NCBI RefSeq assembly: GCF_900455735.1
Contig: NZ_UAUI01000005.1
Location: 1-64,000 of the forward strand
Reading direction: 5' to 3'
From: Rhodococcus wratislaviensis
Lineage (GTDB): Bacteria; Actinomycetota; Actinomycetes; Mycobacteriales; Mycobacteriaceae
DNA length: 64,000 nucleotides
Shown here: positions 19,421 to 29,274 of the stretch, one piece after another
Layout of the letters: each line of letters begins with the position of its first letter
How positions within the stretch are numbered: position 1 is the stretch's first letter
The notes under the pieces: generated by a model
What the model saw: only the letters and a program-made list of their open reading frames with translations
Told to the model about the DNA's origin: nothing
Database searches by the model: none
Position numbers and translations under genes: made by a program

Positions 19421-20421
19421 TCGCGGCCGAGGCGCTCCAGCAACGCCGACTTGATCGCCGGACGTCCGGCTGCGACGAGTGTAAAGGTGGCTTCACGCAT
19501 CAGTCGTTCCGCGGTGTTCCCGGCGAGCAGTGACGAACTGCCCTTCGCCGTGACGAGGGCAGTGGCGGTGCGGATGGCGAGTTCCGAAGCGCGGGCCCGT
19601 GCTTCGGCGATCTCCGCCCGGCCTTCGAGCGCGGCGTTGAGGTCGAGGCGAGCCCGGGCGGCCTGCTCCTCGAACGGGTCGGCGTCGACGCCGAGAGCCT
19701 CCAGTTCGCTGATCGCCCGGCGGGTGATCCCCATCGCCATGCACCCGTTGATCCACGACCCGAACAGCTGGCTCTTCGCGAAATCCTCGGAGGAGACGAC
19801 GGCGCTCACCAGATCCCGTGGCACGGCGAGCCCGTCGAATTTCAACCGGACCGTGTTGGACCCGCGCGCGGCGATCAGCGGGAGTTCCTCGGCGGTGAGT
19901 CCCCGAAGCGGTTGCGCGGGAATGATGACATGCACGATGGTGTCGTCGAACTCGTCGCGCGCCGACACCTGGAGCAGATCGACGATGCCCCAGCCGGTGA
20001 CGAACGGTGACACCCCGTCGAGTACATAGCCGTCGTCGACGCTGCGTGCCCACAGTGTGGGCGGGACGGGTATCGCTCCGGCCAGTGCGACACCGGCCCG
20101 CACGGTCCCGTCGATGAGCCCGTCGAGGTAGCGATCCTGCAGGGCCGTGTTCGGGGAACCGGCGAGACCGGCGACGACGCCGTGGTGCTGCATCCACGTG
20201 AAGGCCGTCGCGAGGCAGCCGCCGCACAACGTCTCCATCACGTCGACCAGCACCGACGGCGTCGCACCCTCTTCGCCCGGTGCCGCCAGTCCGTAGAAGC
20301 CGTCGGCGGCGAGAGTCTCGAAGTGACTGTCGGGAATCTCGCCGTCGGCATCGACGCTGTCGGCCACCGGGAACAACACGTTCTCGGCAATCTCACGCGC
20401 CATCTCGGTCCAGTTGCTCAC
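19417..20421 (-). CDS. Acyl-CoA dehydrogenase-family flavoprotein
   Basis: A 334-residue protein with the N-terminal helical and middle beta domains of acyl-CoA dehydrogenases (DGFYGLAAPGEEGA, TAFTWMQHHGVVAGL, VLDGVSPFVTGWGIVDLLQV). The C-terminal helical bundle is shorter than in classic enzymes, which run to about 380 residues. It resembles the group of FAD or flavin-monooxygenase-like members whose substrates are not known. GTG at 20421 is preceded by TACTCT at a 6-nt distance, supporting a leaderless start. From memory it corresponds in place to Rv3294c/Rv3295-side genes only loosely. Confidence 0.8.
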   Translation of the reverse strand: MSNWTEMAREIAENVLFPVADSVDADGEIPDSHFETLAADGFYGLAAPGEEGATPSVLVDVMETLCGGCLATAFTWMQHHGVVAGLAGSPNTALQDRYLDGLIDGTVRAGVALAGAIPVPPTLWARSVDDGYVLDGVSPFVTGWGIVDLLQVSARDEFDDTIVHVIIPAQPLRGLTAEELPLIAARGSNTVRLKFDGLAVPRDLVSAVVSSEDFAKSQLFGSWINGCMAMGITRRAISELEALGVDADPFEEQAARARLDLNAALEGRAEIAEARARASELAIRTATALVTAKGSSSLLAGNTAERLMREATFTLVAAGRPAIKSALLERLGRD

Positions 20422-20427
20422 GCCCCG

Positions 20428-20433
20428 AGAGTA
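20428..20433 (-). promoter_or_regulatory. -10 element for a leaderless acyl-CoA dehydrogenase transcript
   Basis: On the minus strand TACTCT is followed by 6 nt and the GTG at 20421. Confidence 0.45.
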
Positions 20434-20451
20434 GCCGGTCGCCGCCGCCGA

Positions 20452-21969
20452 TCAGGTGAACTCCACCCCCTGCGCGAGCGGGAGTCGATCGGAGTAGTTG
20501 ACAGTGTTCGTCGCGCGCCGCATGTAGGCCTTCCATGCGTCGGACCCGGATTCGCGTCCGCCACCCGTCTCCTTCTCGCCGCCGAATGCGCCGCCGATCT
20601 CCGCCCCCGACGTGCCGATGTTGACGTTCGCGATGCCGCAGTCGGAACCGTCTGCCGCGAGGAACCTCTCGGCCTCACGCTGATCGGTGGTGAAGATCGA
20701 CGACGAGAGGCCTTGGGGCACTTCGTTGTGCAACGCGATCGCCTGGTCGTAGTCGTCGTAGGTGAGGACATAGAGGATCGGTGCGAACGTCTCCTCCTCG
20801 ACCACCGACGTCTGCGCGGGCATCCGGACGAGGGCGGGCGAGACGTAGTAGGCGGAGTCGCTGCCCCCACTGCGTTCGCCGCCGCAGACGACGGTCCCGC
20901 CGTCGGCGCGGGCCTTGTCCAACGCGGTCTGCATGGCCTCGAACGCGGATCGGTTCACCAACGGGCCGACGAGGACGCCGTCGTCGAACGGATTTCCGAC
21001 CTTCAGCTGGCCGTACGCCGAAGAGATGCGCTGCACCAGTTCGTCGGCGACGGACGAGTGCACGATGAGCCGCCGCAGGGACGTGCAGCGCTGGCCTGCG
21101 GTGCCCGCGGCGGAGAAGACGATTCCCCGCACGGCCAGATCGAGATCGGCGGACGGGGCCACCACCGCTGCATTGTTGCCGCCCAGTTCGAGCAGGCATC
21201 TGCCGAAGCGCGCGGCGACGCGCGGACCCACGGCGCGACCCATCCGCACAGATCCGGTGGCGCTGACCAGCGCCACGCGTGCGTCGTCGACGAGACGCTC
21301 ACCGACATCCCCCGCACCCTGGACCAGGGCGTGGATCCCGGCGGGTGCGCCGACGTCGCGGGCAGCGCGTGCCAGCAGTGCATCACAGGCGATGGCCGTG
21401 AGCGGAGTCCGGTCCGACGGCTTCCACACCACCGTGTCGCCGCAGACCAGCGCGACGGCGGTGTTCCACGACCACACGGCCACGGGGAAGTTGAAGGCCG
21501 AGATCACCCCGACAACTCCCAGCGGGTGCCACGTCTCCATCAGCCGGTGTCCCGGACGTTCCGACGCCATCGTCCTGCCGTACAACTGGCGTGACAGACC
21601 GACCGCGAACTCGCAGATGTCGATCATCTCCTGCACTTCGCCCTGCGCCTCGGACGGAATCTTGCCCGCCTCGAGGGTGACCAGTTCCGCCAGATCCGTC
21701 TTGTGTTCCGTCAGAAGCTGACCCAGGCGACGCACCACGGCGCCGCGCTGGGGGGCGGGGACGGAACGCCACTCGAGAAAGGCGTCGTGCGCCGCGGTGA
21801 TCGCCCGGTCCACGTCGTCCGCGCTACTCGCGGTCACCGTGCGCAGTTCGGTCCCGGTGATCGGTGTGCGTGCGACGAGCGGTCCACCGGCGTCGGTGAT
21901 CTCGGCACCACACCTGATCAGTGCTTCCTCGGCGCGGCGGCACAACTCCTCGGGGGCGGGAAGGTTCAC
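20452..21969 (-). CDS. amaB: L-piperideine-6-carboxylate / aminoadipate-semialdehyde dehydrogenase
   Basis: A 505-residue NAD-dependent aldehyde dehydrogenase that oxidises the product of lysine 6-aminotransferase to L-2-aminoadipate. Motifs are the N-terminal AFNFPVAVWSWNTAVALV, the catalytic-Glu region LLELGGNNAAVV, and the catalytic Cys in TAGQRCTSLRR. The substrate call rests on the antiquitin/Pcd-like sequence and the neighbours lat and an Lrp regulator, as in the Rv3290c-Rv3293 region. I chose GTG at 21969 because GAGAGGAC precedes it and the family N-terminus begins there. It overlaps by GTGA the stop of a remnant frame upstream. Confidence 0.9.
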   Translation of the reverse strand: MNLPAPEELCRRAEEALIRCGAEITDAGGPLVARTPITGTELRTVTASSADDVDRAITAAHDAFLEWRSVPAPQRGAVVRRLGQLLTEHKTDLAELVTLEAGKIPSEAQGEVQEMIDICEFAVGLSRQLYGRTMASERPGHRLMETWHPLGVVGVISAFNFPVAVWSWNTAVALVCGDTVVWKPSDRTPLTAIACDALLARAARDVGAPAGIHALVQGAGDVGERLVDDARVALVSATGSVRMGRAVGPRVAARFGRCLLELGGNNAAVVAPSADLDLAVRGIVFSAAGTAGQRCTSLRRLIVHSSVADELVQRISSAYGQLKVGNPFDDGVLVGPLVNRSAFEAMQTALDKARADGGTVVCGGERSGGSDSAYYVSPALVRMPAQTSVVEEETFAPILYVLTYDDYDQAIALHNEVPQGLSSSIFTTDQREAERFLAADGSDCGIANVNIGTSGAEIGGAFGGEKETGGGRESGSDAWKAYMRRATNTVNYSDRLPLAQGVEFT

Positions 21970-22150
21970 GATGCTGTCCTCTCTCGGGTTCGATCCTGCT
22001 GCTGTCGGTAGAGCGTGAACGGGTCGTGCACGGGCCGGCCGAGTGTCTCGGCGAGGCGCGGTCGGTGGGTGAAGTACGCCGGCGCCCTCGTCTCGCGTTC
22101 GGCTTCCGCGCTCGGGCAACGCGGGCGGGGAGCTCTGACGTTTCGACCAT
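21966..22150 (-). pseudogene. Scar of a deleted gene ahead of amaB (possibly 2-oxoadipate dioxygenase, DUF1338/HglS)
   Basis: An ATG at 22150 has a good ribosome-binding site (GGAGG, 6 nt spacing) and reads MVETSELPARVARARKP. In another frame the DNA encodes AYFTHRPRLAETLGRPVHDP, then FTLYRQQQDRTRERTAS, and stops with TGA at 21966-21968, sharing GTGA with the amaB start. A proper start, a protein-like tail and translational coupling, but with frames that do not match, suggest an internal deletion of a longer gene. A DUF1338 2-oxoadipate dioxygenase at this position is a guess from lysine-pathway context. Confidence 0.45.
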
Positions 22151-22168
22151 GAGGCACCTCCGCTGGGC

Positions 22169-22174
22169 TAGCCT
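22169..22174 (+). promoter_or_regulatory. -10 element for a leaderless Lrp-regulator transcript
   Basis: TAGCCT, 6 nt, then GTG at 22181. Confidence 0.5.
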
Positions 22175-22180
22175 GCGCTG

Positions 22181-22645
22181 GTGGTGGATTCTTTTCGTAG
22201 CGACGCACCCCATACTCCTCTCGACGACATCGATCGGGTACTGATGCAGGAGTTGGTGGCCGACGGCCGGGCGACTCTGGCGACACTCGCCGAGAAGGCG
22301 GGGCTGTCGATCTCCGCTGTGCAGTCCAGGGTGCGCAGGCTCGAGGCCCGCAAAGTGATCCGCGGGTACACCGCGAAGATCGATCCGGATGCGCTCGGGC
22401 ACGGTCTGTCCGCATTCGTCGCGATCACCCCTCTCGATCCGTCGCAGCCCGACGATGCGCCCGCCCGGTTGCGGAACCTCCCCGCGATCGAAGCGTGTCA
22501 CTCGGTCGCGGGGGAGGAGAGCTACGTGCTGGTGGTGCGCGTCGCCTCCCCACGGGAGCTGGAACACCTGCTGCAGGAGATCCGTGCCACCGCCAACGTA
22601 CACACGCGCAGCACCATCATCTTGCAAACATTTTACGACAGGTGA
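22181..22645 (+). CDS. lrpA: Lrp/AsnC-family regulator of lysine catabolism
   Basis: A 154-residue feast/famine regulator. It has an N-terminal winged helix-turn-helix (LDDIDRVLMQELVADGRATL, then LAEKAGLSISAVQSRVRRLE, residues 15-55) and a C-terminal RAM ligand-binding domain (ESYVLVVRVASPRELEHLLQ). It lies between amaB (divergent) and lat (same strand, 65 bp downstream), as LrpA (Rv3291c) does next to lat in M. tuberculosis. Lysine or another amino acid is the likely effector. GTG at 22181 fits a leaderless start; TTG or ATG alternatives are not better. Confidence 0.88.
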   Translation: MVDSFRSDAPHTPLDDIDRVLMQELVADGRATLATLAEKAGLSISAVQSRVRRLEARKVIRGYTAKIDPDALGHGLSAFVAITPLDPSQPDDAPARLRNLPAIEACHSVAGEESYVLVVRVASPRELEHLLQEIRATANVHTRSTIILQTFYDR

Positions 22646-22698
22646 GCTCTGTTCCGGATATGTTGCCGAATCGTCGCCGGTTCACAGGAATTTTGACG

Positions 22699-22704
22699 TA
22701 ATCT
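22699..22704 (+). promoter_or_regulatory. -10 element for a leaderless lat transcript
   Basis: TAATCT, 6 nt, then ATG at 22711. The 65-bp gap after lrpA (22646-22710) is AT-richer than its surroundings, and lat therefore has its own promoter. Confidence 0.5.
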
Positions 22705-22710
22705 CTCGGT

Positions 22711-24054
22711 ATGAGCACAGCGATTCGATTTACCGGAGATGGGGGCGAGCTGCCGGCAAGCCAGGTGCACGACGTGCTGCGCGAGCGCATTCTGGTCGAC
22801 GGTTTCGACCTGGTGCTCGACCTGGAACGCTCACGCGGTACGCATCTCGTCGACCAGCGAGACGGCACCAGCTACCTGGACATGTTCGGGTTCTTCGCCT
22901 CGTCGGCGCTGGGGATGAACCACCCGGAACTGGCGGACGACGACGCCTTTCGCCGGGAACTGGCAGCGGCGGCGGTCAACAAACCGAGCAACTCCGACAT
23001 CTATACCGTCCCGATGGCACGGTTCGTGGAGACGTTCGCCCGGGTGCTGGGCGATACCGCTCTGCCGCATCTCTTCTTCATCGACGGTGGAGCACTCGCC
23101 GTCGAGAACGCTCTGAAGGTGGCGTTCGACTGGAAGAGCAGGCTCAACGAGAGCCGGGGCCTCGACCCGTCGCTCGGCACGAAGGTGCTCCATCTGACCG
23201 AGGCGTTCCACGGGCGCAGTGGATACACCATGTCGCTCACCAACACCGAGCCCGGCAAGGTGGCGCGGTACCCCAAGTTCGACTGGCCGCGCATCGACTC
23301 CCCGTACCTCGCGGACGGCCGGAACGTCGAAGACGCCGAGCGCCGCGCACTGGACCAGGCGCGGCGCGCGTTCGCCGAGAACCCCTCGGACGTGGCGTGT
23401 TTCATCGCCGAACCGATCCAGGGTGAGGGCGGCGACCACCATTTCCGCCCGGAGTTCTTCCAGGCGATGGAGGCGCTCTGCCGTGAGAACGACGCCCTCT
23501 TCATTTTCGACGAGGTGCAGACCGGGTGCGGTCTCACCGGCACCGCCTGGGCGTACCAGCAAATGGGAGTGCACCCGGACGTCGTCGCGTTCGGCAAGAA
23601 GACTCAGGTCTGCGGAATCATGGCCGGCGGCAGGGTGGACGACATCCCCGACAACGTGTTCGCCGTCAGCTCGCGGATCAACTCCACCTGGGGTGGCAAC
23701 CTCAGCGACATGGTGCGGTCCCGCCGGATCCTGGAGATCGTCGAGGAGGACAGGCTCGTCGACCGAGCCCGCATGACCGGGGCGCATCTCCTCGAGCGAC
23801 TGCGGGAACTCGCACGAGCGCACGCCGAGGTGACCGAGCCGCGGGGACGTGGCCTCATGTGCGCGATCACGCTCCCCACCCCGCAGCGGCGGGACCGCGT
23901 CGTCGCCGAACTCAGGGAGCGTGAGCGGGTGCTGATCCTGCCGACCGGCAAGCGCGGGATCAGGTTCCGCCCACCTCTGACGGTGACGACCGCCGAACTC
24001 GACGCCGCCGTGGATGCACTGGCCCGAGTGCTGGGCGGTACCGTCGACGCATGA
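22711..24054 (+). CDS. lat: L-lysine 6-aminotransferase
   Basis: A 447-residue class III PLP aminotransferase that moves the epsilon-amino group of lysine to 2-oxoglutarate, giving aminoadipate semialdehyde/piperideine-6-carboxylate, the substrate of AmaB. Motifs are YLDMFGFFASSALGMNHPEL, FIDGGALAVENALK, the PLP aspartate region LFIFDEVQTGCGLTG, and the Schiff-base lysine at K296 or K297 in FGKKTQVCGI. The length and FGKKTQVCG block match mycobacterial LAT (Rv3290c). The stop overlaps the next gene's start as ATGA. Confidence 0.95.
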   Translation: MSTAIRFTGDGGELPASQVHDVLRERILVDGFDLVLDLERSRGTHLVDQRDGTSYLDMFGFFASSALGMNHPELADDDAFRRELAAAAVNKPSNSDIYTVPMARFVETFARVLGDTALPHLFFIDGGALAVENALKVAFDWKSRLNESRGLDPSLGTKVLHLTEAFHGRSGYTMSLTNTEPGKVARYPKFDWPRIDSPYLADGRNVEDAERRALDQARRAFAENPSDVACFIAEPIQGEGGDHHFRPEFFQAMEALCRENDALFIFDEVQTGCGLTGTAWAYQQMGVHPDVVAFGKKTQVCGIMAGGRVDDIPDNVFAVSSRINSTWGGNLSDMVRSRRILEIVEEDRLVDRARMTGAHLLERLRELARAHAEVTEPRGRGLMCAITLPTPQRRDRVVAELRERERVLILPTGKRGIRFRPPLTVTTAELDAAVDALARVLGGTVDA

Positions 24055-24839
24055 CGCCGATACCGCTCACGTCCGTGCCCAATCTGCGAGACGTCGGTGG
24101 CTACCGAACCCGGGACGGCGCGAAAGTGCGCACCGGCGTGTACTTCCGTTCGACGGATCTCAGCCGGGTCGTGGACACGGACATGCCGCTGCTCGACGGC
24201 CTCGGGATCCGGACGGTGTACGACCTGCGCACCGCGGACGAGCGTGACGCGGCGCCCGACAAACTCCCGGACGGGGCCCGCGCGGTCGCGTTGGACGTCC
24301 TCGCCGACAAGGGGATCCGATCGATCCCCGCGCAGATGCTCCAGGTCATCGCCGACCCGATGATCGCCGAACGGGAACTCGGCGGCGGACGCGCAATCGA
24401 CTACTTCGAGGGCAGCTACCGCGACTTCGTCGTGATGCCCAGCGCGGTCTCCTCGTACCGGGAACTGTTCGGCGGCCTGGCCTCGAACGGCAACACGCCT
24501 GCCCTCGTGCACTGCACCACCGGCAAGGACCGGACGGGTTGGGCCACGGCGGCGCTACTGCTGCTCCTCGGAGTCGGCGAGGACGACGTGTTCCACGACT
24601 ACCTGCTGACCAACGAACTCCTGCTTCCGTCGTTCGCGGGCGTGTTCGAGAAATTCGTCGACGCGGGTGGAGATCCGGCGTTGCTCGAGCCCGTGCTCGG
24701 AGTCCGTGAGCAGTACCTGGAAGTGTCCCTGGCCACCATGCGCGAGAAGTACGGGACCGTCGAGCGGTACTTCTCCGACGGCCTCGGCCTCGACACCGGG
24801 GTTCAGACGTTGCTGCGGGAGCGCATGATCGCGGACTGA
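24051..24839 (+). CDS. Tyrosine/dual-specificity protein phosphatase, PtpB-like
   Basis: A 262-residue cysteine-dependent phosphatase. It starts with the family opening (LTSVPNLRDVGGYRTRDG, VRTGVYFRSTDLS). Its active site HCTTGKDRTG places nucleophile C155 and arginine R161 in a CX5R P-loop; the Lys/Asp within the loop is typical of the MptpB-type triple-specificity group, which also acts on phosphoinositides. It is translationally coupled to lat (ATGA), an unexpected partner for a lysine enzyme. The 3' end overlaps the convergent VanZ gene by 37 bp. Confidence 0.9.
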   Translation: MTPIPLTSVPNLRDVGGYRTRDGAKVRTGVYFRSTDLSRVVDTDMPLLDGLGIRTVYDLRTADERDAAPDKLPDGARAVALDVLADKGIRSIPAQMLQVIADPMIAERELGGGRAIDYFEGSYRDFVVMPSAVSSYRELFGGLASNGNTPALVHCTTGKDRTGWATAALLLLLGVGEDDVFHDYLLTNELLLPSFAGVFEKFVDAGGDPALLEPVLGVREQYLEVSLATMREKYGTVERYFSDGLGLDTGVQTLLRERMIAD

Positions 24840-25135
24840 GCGGCCAACCCGATCGCCACACCCACCATGTCGGCGCAGAGATCCCAGACCGATCCGTGCC
24901 TGCCGATCGGCAGCACGCCCTGCAGTATCTCGGTGATCACCGCGAACGCCGCGAGCCAGAGCACGGTGATCCGTGGCGTCAGGAGCGCATACCGGGAGGC
25001 CGCCGCCAGCGCCGCGAACAGCAGGGCGTGCACCACCTTGTCGGCATGCTCGGGACCCGACGGCGTCGCGGACGCAGGGGACAGCAGCATGACCAGTGCC
25101 AGCACGGTGAGGGCCGCCACCGGAACGGATCGCAT
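24803..25135 (-). CDS. VanZ-like membrane protein
   Basis: A 110-residue protein with three to four hydrophobic helices and the VanZ-like pattern SGPEHADKVVHALLFAALAA...TEILQGVLPIGRHGSVWDL. VanZ-like proteins are small envelope membrane proteins without a settled activity. The ATG at 25135 starts at the first TM helix. It is last in a three-gene minus-strand run with 2-bp spacing after the GNAT-like gene. Confidence 0.8.
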   Translation of the reverse strand: MRSVPVAALTVLALVMLLSPASATPSGPEHADKVVHALLFAALAAASRYALLTPRITVLWLAAFAVITEILQGVLPIGRHGSVWDLCADMVGVAIGLAAQSAIMRSRSNV

Positions 25136-25137
25136 AT

Positions 25138-25476
25138 TCACCGCTGGACCGTGAACCCCAGTGCGCCCTCCGCAAACCGTTGCACCGCATCCGATCCGCT
25201 CGCGAGCGCGTCCTCGTTGCCGGCCCGCGCCCAGCCGGTGAGGGTCGCGGAGTCCCCGGACGGAGTGAGCCCCACCTCGGCGAGCAGTTCGCCGGTGTTG
25301 GGCTGGCAGATCGCCCACGAGTAGTGCTCGTCGTTCAGCCACTGCGCCGTGCGGCGGGCGACGTACTCGGGTTCGGCGATTCCACCCTCCGCGAGCGCCG
25401 GACGATCGTCGACCCGTTCGTCGGCGCGCAGCGCGCGCAGGTACCAGCCACCCGCATTGACCTCGACAGGTTCCAC
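25138..25476 (-). CDS. Short GNAT-like acetyltransferase-fold protein
   Basis: 112 residues. It begins like RimJ/RimL-type GNAT proteins (WYLRALRADERVDDRPALAE), followed by YVARRTAQWLNDEHYSWAI and a beta strand GELLAEVGLTPSG. The region where the acetyl-CoA-binding Q/RxxGxG/A motif should follow is replaced by GWARAGNEDALASGSDAVQR. It is shorter than a functional GNAT domain (about 150 residues), so it may not be an enzyme. It is packed between the DUF1707 and VanZ genes (1-2 bp gaps). Confidence 0.6.
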   Translation of the reverse strand: MEPVEVNAGGWYLRALRADERVDDRPALAEGGIAEPEYVARRTAQWLNDEHYSWAICQPNTGELLAEVGLTPSGDSATLTGWARAGNEDALASGSDAVQRFAEGALGFTVQR

Positions 25477-25477
25477 G

Positions 25478-25888
25478 TCAGCGGTCCCGATCGCGGCGGC
25501 GATCTCGGCCGTGGCGGTCGTCGCGGGTGCCGAACAGGATGGCGCCGGCGGCCGGGATCATCAGGAAGAACAACCAGCTGTTGTCGACCGGGACGACGAA
25601 GAACAGCACGAGGGCGACGAGCGGGATCACCGACATCACGATGCGACGCCAGTTCTGGTCGTTGTCGGTGCCGGCCGATTCGGCTTTGGCGGGCGTGCCG
25701 ACCGTGGTCGCGGGGAGGTCGGTGAACACTCGATCGAGCTCGCCGCGGGTGGCGGCATTCGTGACCGCGAGACTGCGTTCGTCGAACTCGGGGACCGTCA
25801 AACGGCCCGCCGCGAAATGTTCGCTCAGCAAGTTCAGGGCCTGCTCACGTTCGGCAGTGCCGATACGGATCTCGGGAACGTCAGACAT
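25478..25888 (-). CDS. DUF1707 protein with two C-terminal TM helices
   Basis: 136 residues. Residues 5-58 are the DUF1707 domain (IRIGTAEREQALNLLSEHF, LTVPEFDERSLAV). Residues 85-120 form a two-helix hairpin, and the end is an Arg/Asp-rich tail. It starts a three-gene operon. On the minus strand TAGTCT lies exactly 6 nt before the ATG, so the mRNA is probably leaderless. Its -35 region falls inside the accA3 terminator hairpin, so expression of this gene and accA3 termination may interfere. Confidence 0.82.
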   Translation of the reverse strand: MSDVPEIRIGTAEREQALNLLSEHFAAGRLTVPEFDERSLAVTNAATRGELDRVFTDLPATTVGTPAKAESAGTDNDQNWRRIVMSVIPLVALVLFFVVPVDNSWLFFLMIPAAGAILFGTRDDRHGRDRRRDRDR

Positions 25889-25894
25889 GCGTAC

Positions 25895-25900
25895 AGACTA
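25895..25900 (-). promoter_or_regulatory. -10 element for a leaderless DUF1707-gene transcript
   Basis: TAGTCT on the minus strand, 6 nt before the ATG at 25888. It abuts the terminator hairpin that begins at 25903. Confidence 0.5.
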
Positions 25901-25902
25901 CT

Positions 25903-25942
25903 GTGAGTCCTTCTCGGCCCCGGGGGGTCGAGAAGGACTCAC
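25903..25942 (-). terminator. Strong 14-bp hairpin downstream of accA3
   Basis: GTGAGTCCTTCTCG at 25903-25916 and CGAGAAGGACTCAC at 25929-25942 pair perfectly across a 12-nt G/C loop, 15 bp after the accA3 stop. No U-tract follows, as is common for actinobacterial terminators. The stem overlaps the presumed -35 position of the next gene's promoter. Confidence 0.75.
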
Positions 25943-25957
25943 GAGTGGTGCAGGCGC

Positions 25958-27745
<1,788 letters not shown>

Positions 27746-27876
27746 TGAGCCTCCTGTGGTTCGCATGTTCTGTCTCCGCGGTGGCTCCCGTGGGTGTCAC
27801 CAGCGGTCGTTTACGGCATCACTTCGGAGTCTAAGCACCGAACCGATCCGTGTTGTCACCGGATCGAAATTTCCCG

Positions 27877-29253
27877 TCAGGCCTGTCCGACGCTTCGCAA
27901 CCCTACCGATGGGTAGCTGGTTGAAACCTGTTCCAGTTGTCTGCGGAGGCTCCCGACCCACGTGTGGACGCTCGCGGCAGCGATGTCGTTGCCCGGATAT
28001 CGGACCGCCAGATTGACACCTCGGGGGGTTCGATTGATCCAGGCGTAGACGTCGTGGGTGTACTGCCGGCTCCGCAGCGCCCGGGCGTTGCGCTCGTGCC
28101 AGCGGCCCGCTTCGGGAACGAACCGGACGTCCATGTAGGAGACGACGAAGCGCGGCCGGATGGGGATGTCGAGTTCCTTCTCGATCTGATCGAACGGAAC
28201 CACCGAGATCGGTTTCGTCCGGGCCACGCTCTCGGCGGCTTCATGGGCGACGGCGGCGAAGTCGTGCGACGTCACCTCGAAGTCGATCGGGCTGAGACCC
28301 ACGAACCATCCCAGTGCGGACGCCCACTGCGGGGAGTGTCGCGTATGGACCGGAGTGACGGTCCGAAAGCGTTGATCCCCTGCCACTTCCGCCCCGGCCA
28401 TACCCAGACATGCGAGCAGGCCTGCGAAGAACCCCACATCCGCCTCGCGGCACGCCGAGTTGAATGCCGCTGCCTGGTCGGCATCGAGAATCCAGGCAGA
28501 CAGGTTCTGCTGGGCGTACGAGGTGCGCGGGCCGACCTCGAGCGGGAACTCGGGGAGCCCCGGTCCCTCGAGTGCCGACCGCCACACGTCGAGGGCCTCA
28601 CGTTTCACCTCGGCGTCGGTGGAGTTCTCACGCTCTTCACGGCCGAAGTCGATGTAGCTGCCGACGGGGAACAGGTTGGCCGTCCGGCCGGACAGTGCCT
28701 CCTCGTACAGGGCGGTCAATTCGTGGGCGACGAGCACGATGGAGAACCCGTCGATGATCGAGTGATCCGCCGCGAAGAACACCGTGAACCGGTCGCGTTC
28801 GACGGTTTCGAGTGTCGCGAAGACGTACGACGGCCAACTGTGCGGTGAGGCGTACTCGTCGAACAGTTGCTGCAGGTGGGCGAAGTTGTCGCCACCGGCG
28901 GCGTCGTACCCGTGGCTGACGACCCCCACGTGCAGCCCGCCCTGCGGCACGGTGCGCCGGCGCACGCGCTCGGTTTCCGCGTCGAACGTCGTGTGCGAGC
29001 GCAGCACCTCGTGACGATCCGTCCACTTCTCCAGCGCCGACCGAAAGGCGGTGACGTTCAGCGTGCCGTGAATCTCGAAGGCGGTACCAAGCCACGATTC
29101 GCGACCGCCGGAGTCGGAGCACCGGCGCAGGTGCGCCTCGTGGATGTACGAGGCCGGGCGAGGATCGTCCACCCATTCCGAGCGGGCGCACGGCAACCAT
29201 TCGGTGAGCGCGCCCACCGGAACGGGGTAGTCGGCAAGTTCGGTGAATTCCAT
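27877..29253 (-). CDS. PapA/condensation-fold acyltransferase (copy A)
   Basis: A 458-residue BAHD/condensation-superfamily protein. The catalytic HxxxDG is intact: H164-SII-D168-G169 (AADHSIIDGFS). The N-terminal donor/acceptor half (TEWLPCARSEWV, SALEKWTDRHEVLRSH) and a C-terminal half with WASALGWFVGLSPIDF follow the PapA layout. Such enzymes esterify sugars or lipids from acyl-CoA or carrier-bound acyl groups. It lies 21 bp after the sufE-like gene in an apparent sseA-sufE-acyltransferase operon, an unusual partner. No carrier protein or NRPS/PKS is adjacent. Confidence 0.85.
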   Translation of the reverse strand: MEFTELADYPVPVGALTEWLPCARSEWVDDPRPASYIHEAHLRRCSDSGGRESWLGTAFEIHGTLNVTAFRSALEKWTDRHEVLRSHTTFDAETERVRRRTVPQGGLHVGVVSHGYDAAGGDNFAHLQQLFDEYASPHSWPSYVFATLETVERDRFTVFFAADHSIIDGFSIVLVAHELTALYEEALSGRTANLFPVGSYIDFGREERENSTDAEVKREALDVWRSALEGPGLPEFPLEVGPRTSYAQQNLSAWILDADQAAAFNSACREADVGFFAGLLACLGMAGAEVAGDQRFRTVTPVHTRHSPQWASALGWFVGLSPIDFEVTSHDFAAVAHEAAESVARTKPISVVPFDQIEKELDIPIRPRFVVSYMDVRFVPEAGRWHERNARALRSRQYTHDVYAWINRTPRGVNLAVRYPGNDIAAASVHTWVGSLRRQLEQVSTSYPSVGLRSVGQA

Positions 29254-29274
29254 CAGTGTGTGTTCAGACCCTGC

